Shown here piece after piece: positions 50,119 to 62,000 of a DNA stretch of 64,000 bases (the first letter of the stretch is position 1; the number at the start of each line of letters is the position of its first letter). Where the stretch lies: assembly GCA_003260075.1 (NCBI GenBank), contig QLIY01000012.1:312811-376810 (forward strand), given 5' to 3'. Source of the stretch: Phallusia mammillata. Taxonomy: Eukaryota; Chordata; Ascidiacea; Phlebobranchia; Ascidiidae. The notes under the pieces are model-generated. The model saw only the letters and a list, made by a program, of their open reading frames with translations. It was not told the DNA's origin and made no database searches. Made by a program: the position numbers and the translations under genes.

Positions 50119-53100
50119 TTATGTAACAATGGCGACCTCTAGCGCATGTTCCAGTTGGTCTCTTTCGGCCGCCAGGCGGGTCAACATACTCTTCTGGTCG
50201 GATTTTTCTGGGGAGTTGGGCGCACTGTTCCCTGTTCTATCCTCGCCGTGGAGTTTTCGCTCAAAACTGGTTAGTCTGCAAAAAAATGTAACGGCTGTAG
50301 AATATATCCAGAAACAAACAAACTGAAAGAAATCACAAGGACACAGAACAAAACACATTATGTCAGTGCAGTGCACAAAGTTCGATGAATCCCGCTGGTT
50401 TCTTAACCCCCCCCCCCTTGTTCTGGTGCACACTGCAAAAAAACCTTCACTGTAAATGTCATAACTTTGGTACTTGCAAACAAATGTCAGTTGTTTGAAG
50501 AAAGTAGTACAGTACTTATATTCTATAGCAATGTTTCTTAAACTTTTTTGGATCACGAACCCCTAAATCATTCTTTGAAAAGCTACGGACCCCTGTGCAG
50601 AAACACACTGCAAAGGTCGAAAAAACATTGTGGTTTTTCACTGCCATCACTACCAGCCCCCCCCCCTTTGGATCACGAACCCCTAAATCATTCTTTGAAA
50701 AGCTACGGACCCCTTTGCATGAAACACATTGCAAAGGTCGAAAAAACATTGTGGTCTTTCACTGCCAGTAATGAAGGTGAAACCAAAGGCAACATAGTCT
50801 TCATTATACTTTCTCTTCTTCGACATTCCTTCTATGATCTGCTAATTTTTTTAACTTACTAACCTTGCCTGCTTAATGTAACCTTTCACAGCAGAAAGCA
50901 CATATACTTCAATGCCAGACTTGCAATAGTAGAGTAGCTGTTATGCATTATTGCATCACAAAGTCGGTTTTGCAATTGCTCAAACTATTCGAGGTGCATG
51001 TTTGGCTGCCGTTGTGGCCTGATTAAGTGGAAACCTTAATATGTGGATTTTCGGAATAATTGTATTTCGTTTCATGGACCCCTTAATGCATCTTCTCGGA
51101 CCCCAGGTTAAGAACCCCTGTTCTATAGGTTAGGGTTTGTAATTTGCTTGGGTTTAACAGGATTCTGAAAGACCATACAGTTTTTGCATGTCCTATAGCC
51201 CCCCCCCCCTTGCTCAAACTATTCGAGGTGCATGTTTGGCTGCCGTTGTGGCCTGATCAAGTGGAAACCTTAATATGTGGATTTTCGGAATAATTCTATT
51301 TCGTTTCATGGACCCCTTAATGCATCTTCTCGGACCCCTTGGGGGTTCATGGACCCAAGGTTAAGAACCCCTGGTCTAGGTTCTGCTGGGTTAATTTCAT
51401 GCCTATTGTTTGGCGCATTATTGCTTTACCTTGCAAATGTACACATAACGGCTGATATTTGGGACAAGGGGTTCAAACTTGGGTATAGTTTCAGCTATCT
51501 TAAGATCTTTGTTACCAAACGATCCAAATCTTCCATTACATGCCCGAAGCCTAAGTTTAACAAACGTTGTTTTTTTCACTTACAATCGGAGCAATCCTCT
51601 TTCGCGTTCGGCTTTGTTACAGAGACTCTGCTGGAATTGGATCGACTCGAGTCGCTCATAAATTTTGTCCATCTTGAGCAGGTGAATCATTTTTGCTTCC
51701 CGGAGTTGTGAGCGTTGGGCCAAGGCATCCTCGACTTCACTGCGTGCCTTCAAGAAACAAAGGGTTTCGTTTACTATGAATTCCAAAACGTGCTTCTCAC
51801 AAATGCTTTGTAAAAAATATTTCATTTTTCGTTGAAGGTTAAGCATTCGTTTTTGTTGCTTCTCACTGTGCCAAAGTTCATACAAGCCAAACGGGCATTT
51901 TAAAATTTACGACAGCGCATTTCAATGCATTTATAAAGCAGACATACTTTTGGTCCAATGAAAATTTGTAAATTTTTCAGCAGAAATGTGGATGCATTAT
52001 TTACGTGTATTTCGTGGTTTACCTTTTTTGCTTCTTGCAGGCGATCAAATGTTTCAAGGACATCCCGCTTTTTCCTGTAAACTTCCCGTTCACTTTCCCG
52101 CCTCTGAAACCTCTCCAAACGTCGCTCGGAAATTTCGCATGTTTTCGCCGACATCCCTAAAAGCACGATTGCCGGTTAATTTAATTTTTTTCACCTAAAA
52201 GCACGCATCAAACAGAAAAACGTATTCTGATGTAAGTTTTTTGGTGTTCGTTTTCTAGTTATTACTGGCAAACGATTGTAATGTCCTTTTTCCAGCATAA
52301 TGTATGCCAAGTGTTCGTCAAATCTAATCGGTTTAGTGAATTGAATTTTACTAAATTACCCAGTCTTGCATATGAGGGCACTGACACGAAGATACCAAAT
52401 GTTACGCTAGTATTTAGTAGATATGTTTCATCAACCCACCTGTTTCAGTAACTTTAATCGCAACACTGAGAAGCGTCAGCCAGGAGAGACACGATTTCTG
52501 AGTAGCAGTTGAGAACTCGTGCTCTGACGTAATACTAAAGTCACCCTCCTTCTCGACAATTCGAAATCGGTGCTTTTGTGAACCAGTAGCTGGAAGTGCC
52601 TGCAAAAACAAACTAAGTTATAAAAACCAATTGTTTGTGGTGGTTACTAATTGTATTGTGGCTGCTTATAGCACTGCGGTGTACCTTCTGAGAACTTTTA
52701 TAACGCTGCGTCAATCCCATATAGAGTTATTTTAAACACAGCCATTATTATTGACTGTGTTGTACATAATCTTCGTAGAAGTCAGCAATACTTTAAAATA
52801 GCCTGCAAAACTGCACAACAAACAATACGAGAATTGCCTACGAGGTGGCAATACACAAAAGCTGTGAGAAGAGCGCGTGAGATTAGGTGGGTGTGCTATG
52901 TGCACAAGCAAAGAGTCATGTCACCAACAAGTTTGGCAGTTTGTCTTCCATGTTAGCGCACTCCGGACGCGCGTTGCAAGCCAATGATTGACTGATCGGC
53001 CGTCAGCAACCAAAATAGCACAAGGCAATGATCACAATACAATGATAGGGAGACTGGCACTGCTACTGTAGGTACCGTTTTGTGCACGAGATGAACCACT

Positions 53101-56100
53101 GTATCACATCACTACGCAATTCTGCTAAGGTGTACAACTTTTGTGACAAAATGATGGGTCGTGGCCATTGTAGACGTTTTTTCGGGTTGCGACCAAAGTC
53201 ACTAAACAATCTGATTGCAATAAGTGCTAACCTCAATATGCATGTGATGGGATAGGTTAATCTCCTCCTTCGAGTCCAGACAAGTTTGGCCGGAGTAAAG
53301 CGTGAACTTTGACCCGTGAAGTGCGGCCCATCGTTTCTTCCACACATCGGTTTCAGGCTTGCGGACGTTGATCCAACCCTGTATCACATATCACATCATG
53401 TTATACACCATGAATACAAACATTGAGAAATCGTGGCAAACAATAACATGTCATGTTTAACTCAAATCCGGACCCGTTTGGACCAGAAAAAAGTCCATTT
53501 TTTGCAAAGATCCGAATTAACAGATGTCGATTAGTTCAAGTTATATCACTTTACAAATCATTTACATCTCGAGTTTTGTCCGAATTAGGCGAAGATCCGT
53601 ATTAGCCGAGATTTACTGTATCATAAAATCGTGTTTTTTCACAAACACAAAAATGTAATCGGTAAATTGCAAAGGGTTCAAAAAGGAAGTTGGTGGCATT
53701 TTAGTTAGCGGTGAACTCTTGGTAGTGATTCACCTTTTTTATCGAGTGTCAAAACTGTGCAACAGCACTTTGCACAATTGTCAAACTGGATACTTTGAAT
53801 TAAAGAGATAAACACGTGACAAATGTGTGATGAGGCACCTAATCGTGTAAGGTTGAAATTCGCTGCAATGCACGCAGAGATGAATGGAAAATGTTACAGA
53901 CGACTAGTGATGATCATAATAGCAGATCACACGGCATCTAAAGTGCATAGTTGATTGTGTCAAAGTGCTCATTGACTTGTATGCTTTGATATTCAAGTTT
54001 CATTATTTAGCAAAACTAACAAAATATGATTAGGTTTTCTAAGCTAAGTTACTCCCATAATGCAATCTGACGTACTGCTAACGCGTTGGAATAATGACCC
54101 CGAGTAAACTTTTGCGAAAACATATTCGATCAGCAAATACGGTTTTAATCGGTATTTTGGACCTACTATTGGAAGCAATTAACTGTAATGCATAGTGGCA
54201 CGGTGACAAACAATGAGTCACGTTGTTGTGGAAACACCAACCAAAACGAGTTGAGTAGTCTTTGTGCATTTTGTTTTCTAAGCTCGATTTCCAAACGCAT
54301 AAACAATACAAGCAAAAATCACGCCTACTGTATGGTGTCCCCTAGGACGGGCCGTCATGTGCAAATAAAAATCCAGCAGCAACTTGCAAAAGTACATTCT
54401 AACCACAGTGGGAATTTGATATCCCGCGGTGCGATTTCCCTACTTACCGTTTTCATCACTTCCATGTATTCGGACAAGCAGAGGCGTTGCACGGCGCGAT
54501 AAAAAGCGTGGGATCTGGCAAGTTCGGTGCCGATCAGGTCGGCGATAATTGATAAGAGCTGCTGGAAGGTAACCTGCGGAGGGAGGAAGCGTTTTGATGT
54601 GAGATGTTTGCACTAAAAAGGAAATCGGCACATTGGGATTCCTAGATACCGTTCGTACTCTTTGTTCATTTTGAGACGATCGAATTTGTGGGGAAAATGT
54701 TTAAATATGCGCACAAAATTTTTCATTAACGTAACAAATTTGCACACCATATTTTACATAATAGTCAATAATTTCCGTACATTTTTTCCCCTGTATAAGT
54801 CACATAATGCGTTTGTAATTAAAAAAATTATTTGTATTCACAAAGTAATTCATACTTACCATTTTTTATGTACCGATTTTAAGAATTGTTGGAAAAAGAC
54901 ATTTTAAGCAAACAAAAAATATACTTACATGGGGTGGGTAAGAAGGCTCAAAATTGCTGTTTGAATCTGAGCTGGCATCATCATATTGTTGAGAATCTAA
55001 ATCATTTGACGTCCATGCCAACCCCAGAGCAGCAAATAATTTTCGCAACAAAAGATCGGTCTGCAAGCACAGATTGTATTTTTTAAATCAGCAAAGAAGT
55101 AATTTCCAGTCAAACGAAAAGAAAACATACCTCTTCATAATCCATGCTTGGAGGATAGGTGTCTGGCTCTGTAAGGTTGTTAAAAATACAATACAACCAA
55201 TAGATTGCCTGAGCTAGTTCAGGAGGGACAACTGAGTCTAGGTTATCCACAAGAGGATTGTTAAGATAGCGATCCTTGCAAATACTCCAACTATAAGCAG
55301 ACAGTGCTTCAGGATCCAGTATTTTTCCTGCTGTTGTGTCCTAAAAAAGGTTAGTTATGTAACATAACCGTTTTAAAGTTGATAACAACCAACGACATGC
55401 ATTTTATTTGAACGTTGTATTACAGACACTTTAATACAAATTCAAACCTACCATTACATAACTTTTGTATTTGGGAAAAGTAATTTGTGAAAACTGAATA
55501 AAATACTTCTGAATGGCTTGATCACTGTGCTGTTCAACACCAAGAACACTGGACATCACAGATGACATGCGCTATAAAACACAATGAAAATAAGTCTTTC
55601 AATCCACATAATTTTAACCCCTAATTCTTTCGAACTTACCATAAGTCGACCTAACAGTAATTTTCCTGAGTTTCGGGTGTCAAGGGCAGCAAAGGCTTGC
55701 CACAGTGGAACCAAGGTAGTGTTGTGATAGCAACGGTGATAGAGGCAGGACTGGTGTCTTCGAAAGTGTGGTGAAGAATGTGAGTTATTGGTGAGATTGT
55801 GCATGCTTCCATCACCCAACACACTGTTGTTAATCACATCTGACACTTGCAGTTGAGATGCTGAGAAAATATGTAACAGTATAAACAAAACACAATATAC
55901 TAAAAAGTCGTTTACATCAATGATGTGACTACTCCATACATACAGAGAAAACTTAAACTTACAAAGCTGAACATTTAATTTACTGATCACACTATCAGTT
56001 GTTAGTTGTTGTAATCATTTGTTGCAACTATAAACAGTTTGTTTTCTACGTTTAGACAAATCTTCCTCAAAAATGATATCTTGCTAGAAAATTACATAAG

Positions 56101-56247
56101 CTTATCATATGTACATCCACATTGTTTACCGAGAACATCTTCAAATTCCACATTGGGCAATGGCATTTTCGGTTGATTCATTTCAGCTGGTTTAGGCCTT
56201 CTCAGTGACAGTCTCCTAATACTTTTGGTACTTCTCTTCCTTTCCAT
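50119..56247 (-). CDS. SWAP70/DEF6-like PH-domain signalling protein (11 exons, 562 aa)
   Basis: Exons: 56247-56130, 55860-55640, 55571-55452, 55340-55131, 55060-54929, 54573-54448, 53378-53232, 52599-52440, 52156-52023, 51747-51584 and 50275-50119. Their summed length is 563 codons including the stop, with every phase consistent. WQAFAALDTRNSGKLLLGRL parallels the EF-hand-like start of SWAP70 ([20 protein letters not shown]). ETDLLLRKLFAALGLAW parallels its second helical block (EIEYLLKKLTEAMGGGW). A PH domain follows (GWINVRKPETDVWKKRWAAL ... CLSWLTLLSVAIKV), then a basic coiled coil. The family binds PIP3, links to Rac/Cdc42 and actin, and acts as atypical exchange factors. Oddities: a basic, about 80-residue N-terminal extension before the EF-hand region, and a coiled coil clearly shorter than in vertebrates. 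Orthology to SWAP70 versus DEF6 is not resolved. Confidence 0.82.
50529..51120. mobile_element. Non-autonomous hAT-like element with perfect 8-base target duplication
   Basis: Starts CAATGTTTCTTAAACTTTTTT and ends AGGTTAAGAACCCCTG, imperfect inverted termini of the hAT type. It is flanked by the identical octamer TTCTATAG at 50521-50528 and 51121-51128. Subterminal GGACCCC blocks match those of the element at 15999-17244. It has no transposase. It sits in the last intron of the SWAP70/DEF6-like gene and has one C-run duplication inside it and another across its right end. Confidence 0.85.
50547..50767. repeat. Tandem duplication separated by C10, inside the hAT element
   Basis: Copy 1 is about 50547-50645 and copy 2 50667-50767, both starting TTTGGATCACGAACCCC. 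They are separated by C10 at 50657-50666. A few substitutions and a one-base indel separate the copies. Confidence 0.93.
50976..51345. repeat. Tandem duplication separated by C11, across the hAT right end
   Basis: Copy 1 (from 50976) and copy 2 (from 51210), both starting TTGCTCAAACTATTC, are separated by C11 at 51199-51209. Copy 2 carries a version of the hAT right terminus with about 19 extra bases (to 51372) and a different downstream flank from copy 1. Confidence 0.92.
53455..53625. mobile_element. Possible pogo/Tigger-like transposon remnant
   Basis: The right end reads CCGTATTAGCCGAGATTTACTGTA, close to the 'CAGTAAATCTCGGCTAA' inverted terminus common in pogo/Tigger elements. Related GATCCGAATTAA and GTCCGAATTAGGCGAAGATCC motifs lie inside. 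The left end is not clear. It lies in an intron of the SWAP70/DEF6-like gene. Confidence 0.4.
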
Positions 56248-56351
56248 CTTTATCTGACTTTTCTGGAATTCTTTTTTGCAATCTGCAATTATCTGCTTAT
56301 CTCAGTTGCACAATGAAAGTGAAATCATCCCTCTAACTACTGTGCAAGATA

Positions 56352-56539
56352 ACAACTACAGTGCACAGCAGAGGTGTCTCAGAGGGTCAAAGAAAAAAAA
56401 TGCAACTTAATTCCCTGTACAGGGCAAACAAAGGAAGTGTACCCCCCCCCCACAACTACAGTGCACAGCAGAGGTGTCTCAGAGGGTCAAAGAAAAAAAT
56501 GCAACTTAATTCCCTGTGCAGGGCAAACAAAGGAAGTGT
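56352..56539. repeat. Tandem duplication separated by C10
   Basis: Copies 56352-56441 and 56452-56539, both starting ACAACTACAGTGCACAGC, are separated by C10 at 56442-56451. The differences are one A in a homopolymer and one or two substitutions. Located just upstream of the SWAP70/DEF6-like first coding exon. Confidence 0.95.
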
Positions 56540-58349
56540 CATTATCTTTGATCACCACTAAACTTCTCAGCAGGAGACTCAGACTCAAGCTAATAGGCAA
56601 TGCAGGCCACAAATAAACACTTGCTCTCTGCTAAGCAGATTAAATCCTGATGACATGAGATGTATGCCTTAGCCCACCAACCACAATCTCTTTCACACCC
56701 ACATGCCACATCAACAAGACGCTGACTTGAAAAAACACAGGCACCTGACCAATACTAATTCACTTGCCAACAGGCAAAATCTAATAATGTCACTGAGCCT
56801 TGAAAAAATACACCAGGGCACATAGCAACAAAACATCTACCTGCCAGACTCAATAGTGAAAATCACAGCAGGAAATTTGATTGCCTTCCATTCCATATTA
56901 GCAGCTGGTATCTAACAGGGATTTGCTGCCAGTATACTAGCATTTATAATTACTGTCTGACTGAGGGAAAAACAATGGGACGTGACTAGTACTTCCTGTG
57001 CACTAAACCACCATGTGTGTGCATGCACTGTTAACATTAATTAGTCATTAAAACTTCAACCTTTTATCCGAAGTACTAAAGGGCAACAATACAAAAACTG
57101 GTATTGATAACAAATTAATTTAACTATGAAAGGTTCAACAGTCCAACTACACCATGTTGATTGGTTGTACATTCCAGTGCTAACACTGAAATAGGACAGG
57201 CGTCATTGCAAACATGCAGGTCATGTCATTGTTTAGGTATAAGGAACTAACACTTTGCTGAGCTGTTTTATGTCCACTTTGTTGAACTCTTTACTGTTTG
57301 TTTTATTTGAGTGTCGTAAACCTACTTCTTTTAGTGCTAACAATCTAACTGTTCTACAATTAGTCACATAGCTTACACCTTGTATCCAAACATAAATTTG
57401 GACTGGTAACTAACTTCTAATTCCATTTAGTTCAATTTGTCAGTATGATTTAATACTGATAAGTTTTGTGTGCATGTACACTAAAACATGTTCTACCAGT
57501 GGCTGTTTCATTCAGGGAAGCACATGTTTACATTCCCTACTATAACAATACAGCAGATACAAGGTACATTCTAAACATGACACTGCTTAACTATAACTAC
57601 CACCACAAAGCACAACTGCTTTGCTTGGTAGAGTAGGCAGGCAATTTATATCACACTCATTTCCTTTCAAGCTTACTTGATTGTCATGATGGCCAGCATT
57701 TAACATGTCATGATATCTGAACACCAGGAGTAGTATGTAATTGCTCCCTTGCGCCGCTTCTCCTCAGACCAGTGTGCCACCTACAAGTAACCAGGCCTGT
57801 AATTATTTAAGAGCAGTGCTTTGTGGTGTAACTATGACATATATGGCTTTGTTGCAGTACACTTGTAAACAGTAATAATGGGATCATAATAATTTTAACA
57901 CTTCAATGTGATAACATACACAATTCAATTATTCCCCATTATGAATTATAGTCTAAAAAAACTTTTACATTTTCTTACAAACAATAACTAGGGTTGAATT
58001 CTCCAGATTGCAATCGCAATACACTTCATTCTCTTTATTGATAATTAAGATACTACAGTATGACCCCTCTGTTTGAACTTTATTTAATATATGAGTTTGG
58101 CAAGAAGGAGAAAATATGTTTTGCCAACAATGAAAAAAGATTCTAGATCATTTTTGAACATAATTTTCTGATCAAAAGGAAATTCCTTTTTAAACTTTTA
58201 ACATTATTGGATACTCTGGTTTAAACATAAACAAATGAAATCACTTACATCCAAGAAAAATAGATGAGTTGCAAGAAGTTTCAAAAAAATATATTTACAA
58301 AAGCAGCAGTGTTTGGGGTTAGCATTAAAATGTCAACTAGAACGTGTCT
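56540..58349. other. Intergenic/5' region between CCDC28 and the SWAP70/DEF6-like gene
   Basis: AT-rich, no coding exon supported. It must carry the CCDC28 3' UTR and the promoter and 5' UTR of the downstream minus-strand gene. Confidence 0.45.
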
Positions 58350-58760
58350 TCAATTAGATTTGCCAGATGTGGTTGCAGAAGTGTTTAACGACTTAATAGT
58401 TGAGCTTAAATCCTCCAGGTTTTCTAGCAACGTTGACATGTTTTCTTGACGTTGCTTCTGATTGGCCGGTGAGTCCTCAGCATCATTATAATCAATCTGA
58501 CTATCTAACCCAAAGTGCAACCGAGCCAATTTTCCTTGCTTACTACGAATGTTCTCCATTTTTTGTATCACATTATCATCTCCAAAAGCCTTTATTTTTC
58601 CACTTCGAAATGCAAAAAGTAAGTCTTGAAGATCCTGTTTCATTAACTGCATGTCTGGAAAAGAACAGTTGCCCTGAGAAGATGGTACCCCCTCTTCAGG
58701 AACTGACTGCATGGTGGGTTGTGTCCTTAAAATCTTAGCACGTTGCTTTCTTTCTGCCAT
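58350..58760 (-). CDS. CCDC28: CCDC28A/B homologue (136 aa)
   Basis: A single coding exon of 136 residues from MAERKQRAK. The C-terminal two thirds match the CCDC28 family: QLMKQDLQDLLFAFRSGKIK then AFGDDNVIQKMENIRSKQGK, then LARLHFGLDS and LLENLEDLSSTIKSLN. These parallel human 'DFHSGKLQAFG', 'KLARLHFDLD' and 'LLCDLEELSSSIQKLH'. The predicted structure is a helical coiled coil. CCDC28B is known as a modifier of ciliopathy that interacts with mTORC2 components; no catalytic function is expected. A pyrimidine-rich acceptor (GTTTTTGCAG) ends at 58794, 33 bases before the ATG. The USP48 stop lies only 300 bases upstream on the same strand, so co-transcription is plausible. Confidence 0.9.
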   Translation of the reverse strand: MAERKQRAKILRTQPTMQSVPEEGVPSSQGNCSFPDMQLMKQDLQDLLFAFRSGKIKAFGDDNVIQKMENIRSKQGKLARLHFGLDSQIDYNDAEDSPANQKQRQENMSTLLENLEDLSSTIKSLNTSATTSGKSN

Positions 58761-59060
58761 ATTTTTAAAATTAAATTGCCTATTTAGGTAAATCTGCAAA
58801 AACAGTAAAATTTGGAAATGAAGTATGATTGAACAGGCAGTAAGTATAATGTTTATGTCAAAAGACAACACAAAATACCGTACATAAATATACTTTGTAT
58901 GAAACGTGTCAATATGTTTTCAAAAGCAAGCAAAAAAATCCGTTTTTCATTGTTTGAAAATTATCTGTAAGATTACACCTTTAAAATACACCAGTCCGTG
59001 CACACAACGTTGTTGACAAGAGACACAAAAGTAAGCACCATAATGATATCACAGTGTAAC

Positions 59061-62000
59061 CTACTGAAATCCCATTAGCCCAGTTCCTTTAAAGCCCCTT
59101 TCTGGTTCAACATTTTTTACCGATTCAAGTATAACAGGCAAATTGTCAGGATTGGGTTCATCCTCAATCAATGTTATTGTGCAATTTGGATAAATAAACA
59201 GGCTACCTAATGAGGCAGTATCATCAGAAAGCAATTTTCCATTGAACCATAGATTTTGGTCAAAAGGTGGAACAGAGTAAAAACTCATGATTTTCAGTTT
59301 AAGATCCCTGAGGGTCATGGAAGATGAAATGTCAGAAAGTTTCTTTTCACCGCGGGTACATCTCCGAGCTCTACGAGAGGGTTTACCTTCTGCAGATTCA
59401 CATGTAAAACTGGTGCCTGAATTTGTTTCTTCTGTCTGGATACCAGAAACTTTCTGGATGTACACATCAGCATTATTGTATTCATAAAGCAACTGCTTCT
59501 GTTTGTTGGCAAGATCGTTTATGCATTCTGCACAAAGTTCAGGACTGTAGAGAATCTGTGACTTATCATATGTTTTGTGTGATTCTGCAGCATTGCAGAC
59601 TTTTTTCTTGCACTTTTGTGATACATTTGATTGGATCAAGACTGACATTTCAGCAGTGGGATTTTGTTTTTGAAGTTCCTTATTCTGAACATTATTTACT
59701 GCAGGATCATCAATTTTATGGAGCATAACAGAACACTCCATCATGGAAGGCTTGGATAATTTAATGGCATAGTCAATGACAAAGTGTTTTTTCACCTTTT
59801 TCCACTCTTCACTCCAAACCAAAACCAACTGTGGCATGTTGGTTTCATTACTTGGAAAACAATTTACCATATCCAAAGGATTGTAAAGTAGCCTAAAATG
59901 TTGGCACAAAAACTCAACGTTGCTCATTTTAGATATAGGTTCATGCCTTGTGGGTTGGCGCACAAACTCCCGCCACTCTTCCAATGCATTTGCAGACAAA
60001 ACATAGATTGTTTGACAGCTTTCATCTGACGAATTGGAAAGAAATGCATTTATCTGCGGTCGGTTTTTATTGAGAAACAATTGATGTAAGTCTGACTTCT
60101 GCTCTTGTGAAAGTTTTTTAATTGCAAGCAGTTTTTCTTCTTCTAGCTGAGATTCTTTAATACAAGAAGCACAAGAATCAGAATCGCCTTTAATTTGATG
60201 ACAGTCTGGAAAGTAGGTGCTCAAAATTTTCCATACATATTCTGGTACAAGCTGATAACTTGCTGCCAATGTGGATAAACTTCCATGCAAGCATAAAATA
60301 TCAGAATTAAATACAAATTCATCTGAGTCACTGTTCTCTGAAGCTGAACCATTCACATCAGGAATATCAGACATCTTGGTTGCATGTTGGAGACGTATAT
60401 TTTTAAGAGCCATGGATTTCCATTTGCGTAGGGATACCTTGCCAACATAAAAACAGTTTTTTGTATCAGATTGTATGCCTAGGTTTTTGATGAATTGACC
60501 TATAACTTCTGAATCACTCACCAATTGCCGTTTCTTACGCAATAGTAGGCATCGGTTTTCAACACAAGGCTTACACACATTCAATTTGAACCTTGGTAGA
60601 TCATTACATTCAGCAAACAGTATATCTGCTGCCTGCTTAGGAATGTATTTCATTGTAGGAACTTTGTCAACATGCAAATTTCCATGGCAACAAATTAATG
60701 AGTTAGCATTTTTTAACAAACCCTTGTGTGGCCGGTTAGGGTTGAGGTAGTATTTAAGCTGAGATACATGAATCCATTCATGATCATCGCTCTCAGTCTC
60801 CAAAGTTTTTACAAAATTCAGCATGCTTTTGCGGTAATTTAGAGCCTTCAGTTGGTCTTCATGGACCGCAGTTAATCTTACTGTTGCTTGTTGTTGGAAT
60901 TGGATGTTGTGCTCATCAACCATGTGCTTTATTCTTTCTGGAATTGCTACACATCTGTTACTGGGTAATAAACTGCTTGTTTGAACATACACCAGCATAT
61001 AGACATCCTTGGATGAATGGTGACCCTTTGAAAGACGTTGCTTTTTCGGTAAAGGGCCATAAGCTTCACTCCAGAGATTTTCTTCCCCCTTGTTAGCATC
61101 AAGATCAAGCTTTGTGCCGGTCTTCATTTTTACCACTGATTCATCATTAAATTTATACCAGTTTTCATTTGCAGTATCTTTTATGTGTGCAATGTAATGT
61201 CCTGATGAAGCGCTTGGGCCCCTGTGAATTAGGACTGCAGACAACTGATACTGTAGTTCTCTTTGCTCCAAGTTGCTCATATTTTCATTTCCATTTAATA
61301 TTGATGAAAAATCCAGCGTGTCAGGAAAGGTTAAACTTGTCACAATTTTGTGTCTCTGTTGGGAGGATTTATCATAAACAAACCTAAGAAGCTGCAGACT
61401 TAATGTTTGTGGAAGTTTTTTGAGGAAAATTTGCCTAACAGCATCCCTTTTGCATGTACATGCATCACAGTGATATTGATTTTCACCACAAAGCATTTCT
61501 TTTTTTAAAAACTCCATGATGCACTCTTTTAATTCTTTGTGGCCTTGTATATTGAGGTCAAGTTCATAGAACCTTGATGGTCGTGATGTGATTGTTTGGC
61601 AAGACAAGCATTTAGTCTGGTATTCATATTCCCCACAAAACTGGTGCTGAATGACAGATGAAAGTGTGGAGTTTGTTTCCAAAACACCCATAAACAGCTT
61701 GGAAAACTCCTGGGCATCTTGCTGCAAATCAGTGGGAAGTCCTAAACTTTGAATGAATGAAGATGGGTCAATACTTTTGCATATGCTGCCACCAAGAAGT
61801 CCGAACACCAACTGGAGCTGCCCACAAACGACTTGCTGATAATTGCCAGTAATGTCGCAGTCACTTTCATTTAAAGAATATATTGCATTTCGAAAGTTGA
61901 CATTGTGCAACCATAACTGCAAATATGTGTTTACATAACAAGTTGCTCCAAGGTTTTTTAGCCCAACAAGATCACCTGGCTTTCTTTGCTCAGCTTCAAT

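Noticed and set aside
3172..56539. CRISPR-like or regulated repeat array
   Set aside because: Each unit is unrelated to the others, occurs only twice and is split by a homopolymer; the window is eukaryotic.
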